Origin: Bordetella bronchialis
Lineage (GTDB): Bacteria > Pseudomonadota > Gammaproteobacteria > Burkholderiales > Burkholderiaceae_B
Reading direction: 5' to 3'
Assembly: GCF_001676705.1 (NCBI RefSeq)
Contig: NZ_CP016170.1
Span: 868,001-932,000, forward strand
Length of the DNA stretch: 64,000 nucleotides
In this document: positions 33,626 to 42,357 of the stretch, in pieces
How positions within the stretch are numbered: position 1 is the first letter of the stretch
Layout of the letters: the number at the start of each line of letters is the position of its first letter
Notes under the pieces: generated by a model
What the model was told of the DNA's origin: nothing
Seen by the model: the letters and a program-made list of their open reading frames with translations, nothing else
Databases searched by the model: none
Made by a program: the position numbers and the translations under genes

Positions 33626-34513
33626 ATGTTCAGCTATACCGGCGCCGCCGTCCTGTTCGCGGCCCTGCTCCATGCCAGCTGGAACGCGCTGTTGCACGGC
33701 AACCGCGACCGCTTCCTGTCCATGACCTGGATGAGCGTCGCCATCGCGGCGGTGGCCACCGTCGTGGCCGTGTACGCGCCCTTGCCGGCGCCGGCGGCCT
33801 GGCCGTACCTGGCCGCCTCCGGCCTGACGCACATTCTTTACAACATCAGCCTGGTGTATGCGTATCGCAGCGGGGATTTGACGCAGGCTTATCCCATCGC
33901 GCGCGGATCGTCGCCCTTGCTCGTTACCCTGGGCGCGGCGGTCTTCGCGCGGGAAAGCATCGGGCCCCTACATCTGCTTGGCATCGCGATGATATCGGGC
34001 GGCATCGTCGCGCTCGCGATGGCGGGCCCGGCCGGCCCGCGCCGCGGCGCCGATGCAAGCAACGCGGCGTCGCGGCATGCCTCGGTGCACGTCGCGCTGG
34101 CCGCGCTCGCGACGGGGGCCACGATCGCGCTCTACACGGTCATCGATGGCATCGGCGTGCGCGTGTCAGGCGGGCAGGCGTGGTCGTACACGGCCTGGAT
34201 GTTCCTTTTCTATTGGCTGATGCCGGTGCTGTTCGTGGCGATGCGCGGCGCCGCCGCGCTGTGGCTGCCGGTACGCGGCGCGCCCATGGCGGTCGCTTCC
34301 TCGCTGGCCGGCGGGCTGGTGTCCATCGCGGCTTACGGCATCGTGATATGGGCCATGCAGTGGGGCGCCATGGGCGCGGTGTCCGCGCTGCGCGAAACCA
34401 GCGTGGTGTTCGCGGTGCTGCTGGGGCGGGTCTTCCTGGGCGAGGCGGTCAGCGCGCGCCGGTGGCTGACCTGCGCGGTCGTCGCGGCGGGCGCCGTCTG
34501 CCTGGGATCGTAA
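33626..34513 (+). CDS. DMT-superfamily (EamA-type) transporter
   Basis: A 295-residue inner-membrane protein with ten predicted helices arranged as two EamA repeats. The first repeat has [17 protein letters not shown] and [22 protein letters not shown]. The second has [32 protein letters not shown], where the RE(T/S) motif is typical of the fold. Such carriers export amino acids or metabolites. The ATG at 33626 is chosen over a TTG at 33590 because hydrophobic sequence starts there. Confidence 0.88.
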   Translation: MFSYTGAAVLFAALLHASWNALLHGNRDRFLSMTWMSVAIAAVATVVAVYAPLPAPAAWPYLAASGLTHILYNISLVYAYRSGDLTQAYPIARGSSPLLVTLGAAVFARESIGPLHLLGIAMISGGIVALAMAGPAGPRRGADASNAASRHASVHVALAALATGATIALYTVIDGIGVRVSGGQAWSYTAWMFLFYWLMPVLFVAMRGAAALWLPVRGAPMAVASSLAGGLVSIAAYGIVIWAMQWGAMGAVSALRETSVVFAVLLGRVFLGEAVSARRWLTCAVVAAGAVCLGS

Positions 34514-34533
34514 TGCGGCGCCAGGGCAGGCCC

Positions 34534-34556
34534 GCGCGGGCCATGCCGGCCCGCGC
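34534..34556. terminator. GC-rich hairpin between convergent genes
   Basis: GCGCGGGCC (34534-34542), a five-base loop and GGCCCGCGC (34548-34556) form a perfect 9-bp stem between the stop of the DMT transporter and the stop of the small gene at 34565. There is no T-run; it is a plausible bidirectional terminator. Confidence 0.5.
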
Positions 34557-34564
34557 TTCAGCCG

Positions 34565-34753
34565 CTACAGCTCGTCCTTGGTGTCGATGGGCTTCTGGTC
34601 TTCTTCATCGCCTTCATCGCGCGAGCCGGTGTGCCCGTCGCTGGGGTTGTATTCGTCGCGGGGCGGCGCGTCGCGCGGTATCTGGTGCCGGTCTTCCTTG
34701 AGCTTGTCCACGATATGCGGCGCCATGGGATTGCCGCCTTGTTGAGGTGCCAT
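34565..34753 (-). CDS. Small acidic, probably disordered protein
   Basis: A 62-residue protein with a basic/Gln-rich start (MAPQQGGNPMAPHIVDKLKEDRHQIPRD) and a very acidic end (DEGDEEDQKPIDTKDEL). No signal peptide, Cys or hydrophobic core is seen. The ATG at 34753 has AGGAGGAAAC directly upstream, a strong site. Compare the small proteins at 10890, 34853 and 51887. No family recognised. Confidence 0.6.
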   Translation of the reverse strand: MAPQQGGNPMAPHIVDKLKEDRHQIPRDAPPRDEYNPSDGHTGSRDEGDEEDQKPIDTKDEL

Positions 34754-34852
34754 GGTTTCCTCCTGTTGCTGGGGTAGCAAGGCGCGGAAGGCGCCGTGTT
34801 TCGATACGGCGTCCTGCCGCGGATGGCTGTGCGCGGATGGGCCGATCCCCGA

Positions 34853-35113
34853 TCAGCCCGTTTCGTCGTCGCCGGAACGGCGCAGCGTGCCGCGTTTGTT
34901 GTGGCGGCCGGTTTCCGGCGGCGTGGGGTTCTGCCTGGCGTTGGGCGCGCCGTCGCGCGCGTCATCCTCGGCAGCCGCGGTGGCGCGGTCGAAGGCCGGC
35001 TGGTCCTGGGCTTGCGCGGCGGGGGGATGGTCCATGTCCGGCCGCGGGTCGGAAAGGTCGGTCTTCCTGGAAGGCCGCGGCGCCTGCCGGTTGGGGTCTG
35101 GTTGAGGAAGCAT
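34853..35113 (-). CDS. Small hydrophilic, probably disordered protein
   Basis: An 86-residue Pro/Asp/Arg-rich protein (MLPQPDPNRQAPRPSRKTDL ... NPTPPETGRHNKRGTLRRS) ending in GDDETG. It has no hydrophobic segment. The ATG at 35113 has AGGAG 6-7 bases upstream. It lies between another small acidic gene and a DUF2322 gene on the same strand, which suggests a run of minor stress-type genes. Function unknown. Confidence 0.55.
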   Translation of the reverse strand: MLPQPDPNRQAPRPSRKTDLSDPRPDMDHPPAAQAQDQPAFDRATAAAEDDARDGAPNARQNPTPPETGRHNKRGTLRRSGDDETG

Positions 35114-35195
35114 TGCGGACTCCTGTCTGTGCCGGGCGGGTGGATACCGCCCCTTGCACGGACAGGCCGCAATCGCTGTGCCGGGGAAAAGGGGC

Positions 35196-35540
35196 TCAGC
35201 GGCCGGCGGCCTTGACGTCGATGCGCAAGGCGTCGGCTCCGTCGACGATGGCGAACAGGCGGTCCACGTTGGGATGCGCCCCCGGCCGCGCACGGGCATC
35301 GGGCGTGTGCTCGCCGAAAACCTCCAGCCCGTGCCGGGCGGCCTTGGCGTCCAGGGCGCCGAAGGCGCGCGACAGGTAGTTGTAGACCGCCAGCGAGCCT
35401 TGCTTGCCCGGCTGGTTCTCGATGCTGGCCACGACCGTGCCCGCGGCATCGATGAGATCGATGCGTTCGATGCCGTCGACGGGCGGCAATTGCCGCAGGT
35501 TGTCCTTGAACACGGGGCCCGGCTGGATCGTCGAAAGCAT
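35196..35540 (-). CDS. DUF2322-family protein
   Basis: A 114-residue protein matching the compact DUF2322 pattern: FKDNLRQLPPVDGIERIDLIDAAGTVVASIENQPGKQGSLAVYNYL, then HGLEVFGEHTPDARARPGAHPNVDRLF. The ATG at 35540 is used because the ten residues before it (from 35573) are unlike the family. The role is unknown; these are small cytoplasmic proteins common in beta- and gammaproteobacteria. Confidence 0.82.
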   Translation of the reverse strand: MLSTIQPGPVFKDNLRQLPPVDGIERIDLIDAAGTVVASIENQPGKQGSLAVYNYLSRAFGALDAKAARHGLEVFGEHTPDARARPGAHPNVDRLFAIVDGADALRIDVKAAGR

Positions 35541-35615
35541 GCTTCTTTCCCTGTATGGCTGGCGGACCGACATCTTATCCGACGATGCCCGCCCGGCCCC
35601 GCGTCCCGCCCGCGC

Positions 35616-36233
35616 TCAGGCCATGGCCAGTTCGCCGACGTGCTGGTCGATCTGGTTGCGCGCGCTCTCCAGGCCGGCCGCCGCCGCATCGGCGCCCATG
35701 TTCAGGCCTTCGGCGTGGATGAAGGCGATGTCGGTCATGCCCAGGAAGCCCAGGACGACGCGCAGATACGAGGTGGCCTGGTCGAACTCGGTGCCCACCG
35801 CCTTGCCGCCGCGCGCGGTCACGACGTACACCTTCTTGCCCGTCAACAGCCCTTGCGGCTTGCCGTCGGCGCCGTACTTGAAGGTCACGCCGGCGCGGGC
35901 GATGTAGTCGATATAGGTCTTCAACTGGGCCGGCACGTTGAAGTTGTAGATCGGGGCGGCGATCACGACGCGGTCGGCCTGGGCGATCTCGGCGACCAGC
36001 TCGTCCGACAGGGCCACGGCCCGGGCCTGCTCGTCGTTACGCTGCTCGGCCGGCGTAAACAAGGCGCCGATGTGGCCGGCATCCACATAGGGCAGCGGGT
36101 TTTCGCCCAGGTCGCGGGTGCGGATCGTCATGCCGGGATCGGCCTCCGCCAGGCGGCTGACCAGCTGATCGGCGACCAGGCGCGACTTGGAGTTGCTGCC
36201 CAGGATGGAGGAATGGATGACGAGCATGTTCAT
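35616..36233 (-). CDS. azoR: FMN-dependent NADH-azoreductase
   Basis: A 205-residue flavodoxin-fold quinone/azo reductase. Landmarks are LVIHSSILGSNSKSRLVADQLV for FMN phosphate binding, the PIYNFNVPAQLKTYIDYIARAGVTF segment, and ARGGKAVGTEFDQATSYLRVVLGFLG. It reduces quinones and azo compounds by two-electron transfer from NADH and protects against electrophiles. The ATG at 36233 has AGGAGATC upstream. A divergent LysR gene at 36357 is the likely regulator. Confidence 0.95.
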   Translation of the reverse strand: MNMLVIHSSILGSNSKSRLVADQLVSRLAEADPGMTIRTRDLGENPLPYVDAGHIGALFTPAEQRNDEQARAVALSDELVAEIAQADRVVIAAPIYNFNVPAQLKTYIDYIARAGVTFKYGADGKPQGLLTGKKVYVVTARGGKAVGTEFDQATSYLRVVLGFLGMTDIAFIHAEGLNMGADAAAAGLESARNQIDQHVGELAMA

Positions 36234-36263
36234 GGCGGATCTCCTGAATGGAATGGGGTGGTG

Positions 36264-36344
36264 TCCTGCGATGGGCAAACTTTACGCAGGATGATTCGAC
36301 CCAAAAAGGGGGTTAAGATGAACGGCTCGTTCCATCCATAGAAC
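36264..36344. promoter_or_regulatory. Inverted repeats in the azoR-lysR gap
   Basis: Two dyads occupy the 123-bp gap. TCCTGCG (36264-36270) pairs with CGCAGGA (36285-36291) across 14 bases. GTTC (36329-36332) pairs with GAAC (36341-36344) across 8 bases, just upstream of the LysR start. LysR regulators bind such paired sites, so these are candidate recognition and activation sites. Confidence 0.4.
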
Positions 36345-36356
36345 AATAGGGCCGCC

Positions 36357-37277
36357 ATGCAGGACCTGAACGATCTCTATTACTTCTCCCAGGTGGTGGA
36401 ACACGGCGGTTTCAGCGCCGCCGCCCGTGCCCTGAACATCCCCAAATCGCGGCTTTCCCGGCGGATCGCCGAACTGGAATCGTCCTTGGGGGTGCGCCTG
36501 CTACAGCGCAGCACGCGCCGTTTGCGGCTGAGCACGGCCGGCGAACGCTACCTGCAGTATTGCCGCGAGGTCTCCGCTGCCGCCCGCGCCGCGCACGAGG
36601 CCATGCAGCACCTGAAAGCCGCGCCGTCGGGGCCGGTGCGCGTCAGTTGTCCCGTCGCCATCGCGCAGTGGATGGTGGCGCCGGTATTGCCCGAATTCCT
36701 GGATGCCTGGCCGGACATCACGGTGGAGCTGATGGTCACCAATCGCCGCGTCGACCTGATCGCCGAGGGCGTGGACGTGGCCATCCGGGTGCGCGAGCAA
36801 CTGAACACGGATGCGGACTTCGTCGTCCGGCACCTGGGCCAGACGGCGGTGGCCCTGGTCGCCAGTCCCGGCTATCTGCAGCGGTGGGGCCAGCCCGCCA
36901 CGCCGCAAGAACTGGCGGAGCACGTAGCGCTGCATTTCGCCGCGCCGGGCGAGCCCTCGCAATGGACCCTGCTGGACGAGCATGGGCAACGGCTGGAAGT
37001 CCCGATCAAGCCGGCGCTGGTGTGCAACGACTTCACCGTGCTGGTGGAAGCCGCGCTGCGCGGCCGCGGCATCGCCTTGCTGCCGACCACGGCCACCCAC
37101 GCGGAACGCCGCGACGGCCGGCTGGTGCCGGTGCTGCCGCAGTGGCGTTCGCCCAGCGGCATCCTGCACTGCATCTATCCCTCGCGCCATGGAATGACGC
37201 CGGCGGTGCGCGTGCTGCTGGATTTCCTGTCGGAGCGACTGAAGGCGTCCCAGCAGCAGGTGCTGGCGCAGGCCTAG
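36357..37277 (+). CDS. LysR-family regulator, divergent from azoR
   Basis: A 306-residue LysR protein. It has the helix-turn-helix DLNDLYYFSQVVEHGGFSAAARALNIPKSRLSRRIAELESSLGVRLLQRSTRRLRLS and an effector domain with GPVRVSCPVAIAQ, ITVELMVTNRRVDLIAEGVDVAIRV and LLPTTATHAERRDGRLVPVLP. This N-terminus is typical of the CrgA/AaeR-like branch that controls quinone, azo and aromatic-responsive oxidoreductases. Its orientation supports control of azoR. Confidence 0.93.
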   Translation: MQDLNDLYYFSQVVEHGGFSAAARALNIPKSRLSRRIAELESSLGVRLLQRSTRRLRLSTAGERYLQYCREVSAAARAAHEAMQHLKAAPSGPVRVSCPVAIAQWMVAPVLPEFLDAWPDITVELMVTNRRVDLIAEGVDVAIRVREQLNTDADFVVRHLGQTAVALVASPGYLQRWGQPATPQELAEHVALHFAAPGEPSQWTLLDEHGQRLEVPIKPALVCNDFTVLVEAALRGRGIALLPTTATHAERRDGRLVPVLPQWRSPSGILHCIYPSRHGMTPAVRVLLDFLSERLKASQQQVLAQA

Positions 37278-37304
37278 GGCCTTCTAGCGTTAACAGGCCC
37301 TAGG
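37273..37304. terminator. Perfect hairpin between convergent lysR and the PCMT-esterase gene
   Basis: CCTAGGGCCT (37273-37282) and AGGCCCTAGG (37295-37304) form a perfect 10-bp stem with a 12-base loop that overlaps the lysR stop codon. It sits in the 38-bp gap between two convergent stops, so it probably ends transcription in both directions despite having no T-run. Confidence 0.55.
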
Positions 37305-37315
37305 GGCGTCCCCCG

Positions 37316-39433
37316 CTACACCGCGAAAGGATAGGTTTCCGGCATGCCGGCGCGCGGCTGCGTGGGCAGCGGCGTGACGGCGGCGGTCTCGTCGAACCAC
37401 ACGTACGCGTCGTATTGCCGGGACAGCGAGGCCTCCGCATAGTGGCTGTAGAGCTCGGTGTCCGGACGGTAGGTCACGCCGATATAGCGTTGCAGCCGCG
37501 GTTCCTCCAGCAGCGCGCGCAGCGTATCGTGCACGCCGGGACGCAGGTCGAGCAGGAAGCACGGCTGGCCCGTGCGGTGCATGATGTGTTCGTAGCTGTC
37601 GGGCCGCGCCGGCCGCACGCGCATCAGGCGCATGGGGCCGTCCCAGTCCTCCGCGGCGGCGACCGTGCCGGCGTAGGTGCCGAAGCCGACCAGCGCGGCC
37701 TCGCTGCCGTATCGTTCGCGGCACAGCTGGCCGATGTTGATCTCGTCGCGCACGCGGCCCATCTCCGTGGCCGACGCATCGCCGATATGGGAGTTGTGCG
37801 CCCACACGACGGCCCGCGAAGCGGGGCCTCGCGCCTCCAGCAGATGGGCCAGGGTTTCGAACATATGCGTGTCGCGCAGGTTCCAGCTTTGCGCGGGCCC
37901 CTGGTAAAGCGTGCGGTAATAGCGTTCGGCCGAGGCGACCAGGCGGGCATTCTGCGCGGCGTCCAGAAAGTTGTCGCCATCCCGCAGGGCGTAATCCAGC
38001 CGCTTGTCCAGCAAATCGCGCAACTGGCCGAGCACGGCCTCTTCGCAGCGGCGAAATCCCTGGCTGGCCACGGCACGCGCATAGACGCGCGGATCCTTTT
38101 GCCACGGCATCAGGCAACCATAGCGTTCCCGGGCCACGCTGGCCGCTTCGGGATCCGTGCGGTCCAGATAGGACAACACCGCCGCGATCGATGCGGACAT
38201 GCTGTACAGGTCCAGGCCGTAGAAGCCGGCGCGCTCGCCGGGCTCCAGCACGCCGTTGTAGGCATGCAGCCATTCGACGAAGGCGTCGACATCGGTATTG
38301 CGCCACATCCAGGTGGGGAAGCGGCGGAAGGGCGCTTCCTCGCGCGGGGCATGGGGACGATGGCGGACGTGGCGGTCGATCGCCGCCGCGTCGGGCCAGT
38401 CGGCCTCTACCGCCACGATGTCGAAGCCATGGGCTTCGACCAGCCTGCGCGTGATGGCCGCGCGGGCGCGATAGAAATCCGTGGTGCCATGGCTGGCCTC
38501 GCCCAGCAGCACCACCCGCTTGTCGGCGAAGCGGTCGAACAAGGGCGCGAACAAGGCGTCGTCGATGTCGGGCAGGGCTTCGGCCGCTTCCCATATGGCA
38601 TCGGACAGGGCGTCCGGCGGGATGTCGCCGCCCGACGCCGCGGGGCGGCGTTTCCGGCCTGCGCGCGACGGCGGGGAACCGGCCGATGCGGCAGCGGCGG
38701 CGGGCGGCGCGGGGCCGTCCGTATCGTCGTCCGGATGTGCCGGCGTATCGTTCTTGCGCGCCGCCGTCTCGTCGCCCGCCGAAGGGTCGGGCCACCCTTG
38801 CTCGCCCACCAGCGGGACGAAGGCCACGCCGCCCAGGTCTTCCTCGTCGAACTCGTCGCGCCCCACGCGCGTGACGCGGACCAGCCGCTGTCCCGCGCGG
38901 CTGCGGCCGACCGGCATCACGATGCGCCCGCCTATCGCGAGCTGCTGGCGCCAGGCCTCCGGCACGTCCGGGCCCGCGGCGGCCGCCAGGATGGCGTCGA
39001 AGGGCGCGGCATCGGGCCAGCCCAGCGTTCCGTCGCCGATATGGACGCAAATGCGTTCGTAGCCGAGCGAACCCAGGGTCGCCCGGGCCTGCTCCGCCAG
39101 CTCGGGCAGGCGTTCCACGCTGTCGATCCGGTCCGCCAGCTCGGCGAGCACGGCGGCCGCATAGCCGGAGCCGGTGCCGATATCCAGGACGCGGTCGGAG
39201 CGTTGCAGCCGGGCGGCTTGCGCCATCATGGCCACGATGTAGGGCTGCGAGATGGTCTGCCCCGACTGCAGCGGCAATGGGGCGTCGTCATAGGCGAACT
39301 CGACCAGCGGGGGCGGAACGAAGGCGTGGCGCGGCACCTTTTCCATCGCCGCCAGGACGCGTTCGTCCCGGATGCCGCGCGCGCGCAACTGGCGTTCGAC
39401 CATGTTGCGCTGCTTTGCCGTGCTGTCGCTCAT
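37316..39433 (-). CDS. Protein-L-isoaspartate O-methyltransferase fused to an erythromycin-esterase-like domain
   Basis: A 705-residue two-domain protein. Residues 1-215 are a PCMT: MVERQLRARGIRDERVLAAMEKVPRHAFVP, the SAM site LDIGTGSGYAAAVLAEL, and VGRSRAGQRLVRV. A charged, Ala/Pro-rich linker (about 215-275) follows. Residues about 275-700 resemble the erythromycin esterase family (EreA/B-like): LLGEASHGTTDFYRAR, VAVEADWPDA, GLDLYSM, AVVWAHNSHIGD and RPDTELYSHY. Such fusions exist, but no macrolide link is known for them. Repair of damaged proteins is the role of the first half; the substrate of the second is unknown. Confidence 0.9.
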   Translation of the reverse strand: MSDSTAKQRNMVERQLRARGIRDERVLAAMEKVPRHAFVPPPLVEFAYDDAPLPLQSGQTISQPYIVAMMAQAARLQRSDRVLDIGTGSGYAAAVLAELADRIDSVERLPELAEQARATLGSLGYERICVHIGDGTLGWPDAAPFDAILAAAAGPDVPEAWRQQLAIGGRIVMPVGRSRAGQRLVRVTRVGRDEFDEEDLGGVAFVPLVGEQGWPDPSAGDETAARKNDTPAHPDDDTDGPAPPAAAAASAGSPPSRAGRKRRPAASGGDIPPDALSDAIWEAAEALPDIDDALFAPLFDRFADKRVVLLGEASHGTTDFYRARAAITRRLVEAHGFDIVAVEADWPDAAAIDRHVRHRPHAPREEAPFRRFPTWMWRNTDVDAFVEWLHAYNGVLEPGERAGFYGLDLYSMSASIAAVLSYLDRTDPEAASVARERYGCLMPWQKDPRVYARAVASQGFRRCEEAVLGQLRDLLDKRLDYALRDGDNFLDAAQNARLVASAERYYRTLYQGPAQSWNLRDTHMFETLAHLLEARGPASRAVVWAHNSHIGDASATEMGRVRDEINIGQLCRERYGSEAALVGFGTYAGTVAAAEDWDGPMRLMRVRPARPDSYEHIMHRTGQPCFLLDLRPGVHDTLRALLEEPRLQRYIGVTYRPDTELYSHYAEASLSRQYDAYVWFDETAAVTPLPTQPRAGMPETYPFAV

Positions 39434-39565
39434 GATGTTTCCTCGCGGTGCGATCCGTGTTGGCGCGCGGGTGTGCGCTGGATCGCGGGCCGCAACGGCC
39501 GTGCCGGGCGCCCGGTGGCGCGGGCGCGGCGGAACGGCCTTGCCCCGGGTGGCGCTTCGTGCTGA

Positions 39566-41128
39566 TCAATGAGACGGCGGTTGCCCGGGCGTGGCGGCGG
39601 CCAGTTGCCAGCCGCGTTCGATGGCGGCGGCGATGCCTTCGACGATTTTCCCGCGCGCCGCCGCGTCGTTCACGCGCAGCGCATACGAGGGGTGCCAGGT
39701 GGCCACCAGCCAGGCATCCCCCAAGCGCACGGGCGTATCCAGATAGTCTTTCATGCTGGCCTTGTGCCGCAGGATGGCGCCCAGGGCCGTGGCGCCCAAT
39801 GTGACGATGACCGCGGGCCGCACGCGGGCGAGTTCCTCGTCCAGCCAATGCGCGCAGGCCTCGACTTCCTGCTGCGCCGGGGTCTTGTGCAGCCGCCGCT
39901 TGCCGCGGGGCAGCCACTTGAAGTGCTTGACGGCATTGGTCAGGAAGACCGCGTCGCGCGGCACGCCGGCGCGGACGAGGGCCTCGTCCAGGACCTGGCC
40001 CGCGGGCCCCACGAAGACGCGGCCCGCCAGGTCTTCCTGGTCGCCCGGTTGTTCGCCCACCAGCATCACCCGCGCCGTCGCCGGGCCCTGCCCGGGAACG
40101 GCCTGGGTGGCATGGCGCCAGAGCTCGCAGCGGCGGCATGCGTCCAGGGAGGACGGCGCGGTCCGCCGCGGTTGCGCCTGCCGGGCATCGACGGCGATCC
40201 GCCGGCCATCCATGGCGCCGACCGCATCGGCCTGGGCCACGCGGCGCGCGCCGTTGCGCGCGGCGGCGATCATGCCCGGGATGAGCGGGCCTTCGGGTAG
40301 CCCCTTCCAGAAGCGCACCGGCATCTGCCGCTGCAGGGCGTTTTCATTCAGCCGCGCCGGATTGAAGATGCTTTTGTAATAGGCCAGCCACAGCGGCTCG
40401 GCCTGGTCGCCCGCGGCGGCGGCGCGTATCGATGCCGCATCGGCCGGCGCATCGGACAGCCGCAGCGTGCGGCCGTCCCACAGGGCCGCGCCGCGCGGCG
40501 TGCCGATCAGCCACGAGGACGCCCCCATGCGCGCCGCGAAGTGATCCGCCGCATAGGCCAGGACGTCGTGTTCCGGTTCGTACCATGCCATGTATTCCGG
40601 CACGGCATCCGCCGGGCGCCGGTGAAAGCGCACATAGGCGATCATGTCGTGCTTGGCGCGCCGTACCGCCTTCACCATGGCATGCAGGCGCGCGCCGTCT
40701 TCGTCCGCGGCGGATTCCACGCTGCGATCGCCCTGCCGCCAGCGCCACAGCACGCGGTACAGGAAGGCCCAGCGCTGCGGCGAACGATACAGCGCCGCGT
40801 CCTGAAGCAAGGCGGCCAGGGTCCGCGAGATGCGCACCGACGCGTCGCCGCTGGCGTCGGCACGGGGGCGCACCGGGTCATCCGCGCCTGGCCGGGACTT
40901 ATCGGGCCCCGGTTCCGCGAGCTTCGTCGCGGCGGGGCCCCCGCCGGGCGCGGAGCTTGGCATATAGTCCAGCGCCATTTGTTCCGCCGTGGCGTCCTGC
41001 GCGGTGGCGTGTTCCGCCCAGGTCAGTGTCTCCGGCGGCCAGCCGGCGGCCAGCGCGCGCAAGGCCTGTTCGCGCCAGCCGTCGTAGCCCTTGCTGACCA
41101 CCAGTGTCGGATGGTCCGTGCCATTCAT
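39566..41128 (-). CDS. udgX: UdgX-type uracil-DNA glycosylase with N-terminal DUF4130 domain
   Basis: A 520-residue fusion. Residues about 1-270 match DUF4130, a domain paired with a radical SAM DNA-repair protein. Residues about 325-515 are an Fe-S uracil-DNA glycosylase: Cys331 and Cys334 (CRRCELW), GEQPGDQED (358-366) and the R-loop KRRLH (410-414), whose His in mycobacterial UdgX forms a covalent link to uracil-site DNA. The ATG at 41128 overlaps the upstream radical SAM stop by 4 bases. Together the pair is a predicted DNA repair unit, controlled by a LexA-like palindrome at 42358-42379. Confidence 0.92.
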   Translation of the reverse strand: MNGTDHPTLVVSKGYDGWREQALRALAAGWPPETLTWAEHATAQDATAEQMALDYMPSSAPGGGPAATKLAEPGPDKSRPGADDPVRPRADASGDASVRISRTLAALLQDAALYRSPQRWAFLYRVLWRWRQGDRSVESAADEDGARLHAMVKAVRRAKHDMIAYVRFHRRPADAVPEYMAWYEPEHDVLAYAADHFAARMGASSWLIGTPRGAALWDGRTLRLSDAPADAASIRAAAAGDQAEPLWLAYYKSIFNPARLNENALQRQMPVRFWKGLPEGPLIPGMIAAARNGARRVAQADAVGAMDGRRIAVDARQAQPRRTAPSSLDACRRCELWRHATQAVPGQGPATARVMLVGEQPGDQEDLAGRVFVGPAGQVLDEALVRAGVPRDAVFLTNAVKHFKWLPRGKRRLHKTPAQQEVEACAHWLDEELARVRPAVIVTLGATALGAILRHKASMKDYLDTPVRLGDAWLVATWHPSYALRVNDAAARGKIVEGIAAAIERGWQLAAATPGQPPSH

Positions 41129-42348
41129 AGCAAGGCCAATTGCCGCGGCGCGCGTGACAGCGATTGGCGCAGCTGTTCGGACGGCGGTTCGGCGAGACCG
41201 GGCCGGTAGTCCTGCACGACGATAAAGGGTTTGATCTTGTCCATGGCGCAGCGCAGGCGGATCAGGTCCTGGTAGCGGATGGCGCGCAGGCGGCGCAGCT
41301 CCGCCAGGCGCTTGGCATTCCGCATCCCGATGCCGGGCACCCGCGCGATCAGGTCCTGCGGCGCCCGGTTCAAGTCCACGGGAAACGACTCGCGATGCGA
41401 TAGCGCCCAGGCCAGCTTGGGATCGATATCCAGCGGCAGGTCGCCGGCCGCCGCGAACAATTCGTCGGCCTGGAAACCGTAGCCGCGCAGAAGAAAATCC
41501 GCCTGGTACAGGCGGTGTTCGCGCAGCAAGGGTGGCGCGGCGGCGGGCAGGCCGGACGGACTGTCGGGGATGGGGCTGAAGGCCGAGTAATACACGCGCT
41601 TCAGCTTGTACGAGCCATAAAGCGTTTGCGCGGTTCGCAGGATGGTGCGGTCATCGGCGTCGTCGGCGCCGACGATCATCTGGGTGCTCTGGCCCGCGGG
41701 CGCATGGCGCGGCGGCCGCCTGGCGCCGCGCGCCTCTTCCCGCGCTTCTTCCTGGGCCAGGCGGATGGACCCCATGGCGCGCTTGATGGTGTGCGCGTTC
41801 TTTTCCGGCGCCAGCCGCCGAAGGGCGCCGTCCGTGGGCAATTCGATGTTGACGCTGAGACGATCCGCATACTGGCCCGCCTGCGCGATCAGGCGCGCAT
41901 CGGCGTCGGGAATGGTCTTCAGGTGGATATAGCCGCGGAATTGGTGTTCTTCGCGCAGGGTGCGCGCCACCTGGACCAGCTGTTCCATCGTGTAGTCGGC
42001 GCTGCGGATGATGCCGGAACTCAGGAACAGCCCATCGATGTAGTTGCGGCGGTAGAAGTCCAGCGTCAGGTCGATGACCTCGCGCGGCGAAAAACGCGCG
42101 CGCGGGACATTGCTGGAACGCCGGTTCACGCAATACTGGCAGTCGTACTGGCAGAAATTCGTCAGCAGGATCTTCAGCAGGGAGACGCAGCGCCCATCCG
42201 GCGTGAAGCTGTGGCAGATGCCGGCGCCCGTGCTGGCGCCCAGGCCCTCGCGGCCGCGCGAATCCCGCTTCGGTGCGCCGCTACTGGCGCAAGAGGCGTC
42301 GTATTTGGCCGCGTCCGCCAGGATCTCGAGCTTGGTCAACAGTTCCAT
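41125..42348 (-). CDS. Putative DNA modification/repair radical SAM protein
   Basis: A 407-residue radical SAM enzyme of the family that accompanies DUF4130/UdgX. It binds a 4Fe-4S cluster through C-x3-C-x2-C (Cys66, Cys70, Cys73: CQYDCQYC) and ends in a helix-hairpin-helix DNA-binding element (IARVPGIGMRNAKRLAELRRLRAI). Extra N-terminal Cys residues (20, 45, 54) may hold more metal. The ATG at 42348 (MELLTKLEILADAAKYD) is the family start; the open frame upstream of it crosses the operator. Reaction and lesion are unknown; spore photoproduct lyase is a distant relative in mechanism. Confidence 0.9.
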   Translation of the reverse strand: MELLTKLEILADAAKYDASCASSGAPKRDSRGREGLGASTGAGICHSFTPDGRCVSLLKILLTNFCQYDCQYCVNRRSSNVPRARFSPREVIDLTLDFYRRNYIDGLFLSSGIIRSADYTMEQLVQVARTLREEHQFRGYIHLKTIPDADARLIAQAGQYADRLSVNIELPTDGALRRLAPEKNAHTIKRAMGSIRLAQEEAREEARGARRPPRHAPAGQSTQMIVGADDADDRTILRTAQTLYGSYKLKRVYYSAFSPIPDSPSGLPAAAPPLLREHRLYQADFLLRGYGFQADELFAAAGDLPLDIDPKLAWALSHRESFPVDLNRAPQDLIARVPGIGMRNAKRLAELRRLRAIRYQDLIRLRCAMDKIKPFIVVQDYRPGLAEPPSEQLRQSLSRAPRQLALL

Positions 42349-42357
42349 GGGGTAATA

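Noticed and set aside
37316-39433. Macrolide resistance gene
   Set aside because: The erythromycin-esterase-like half belongs to a broad family, is fused to a repair methyltransferase and has no mobile or resistance context; calling resistance would overstate the evidence.
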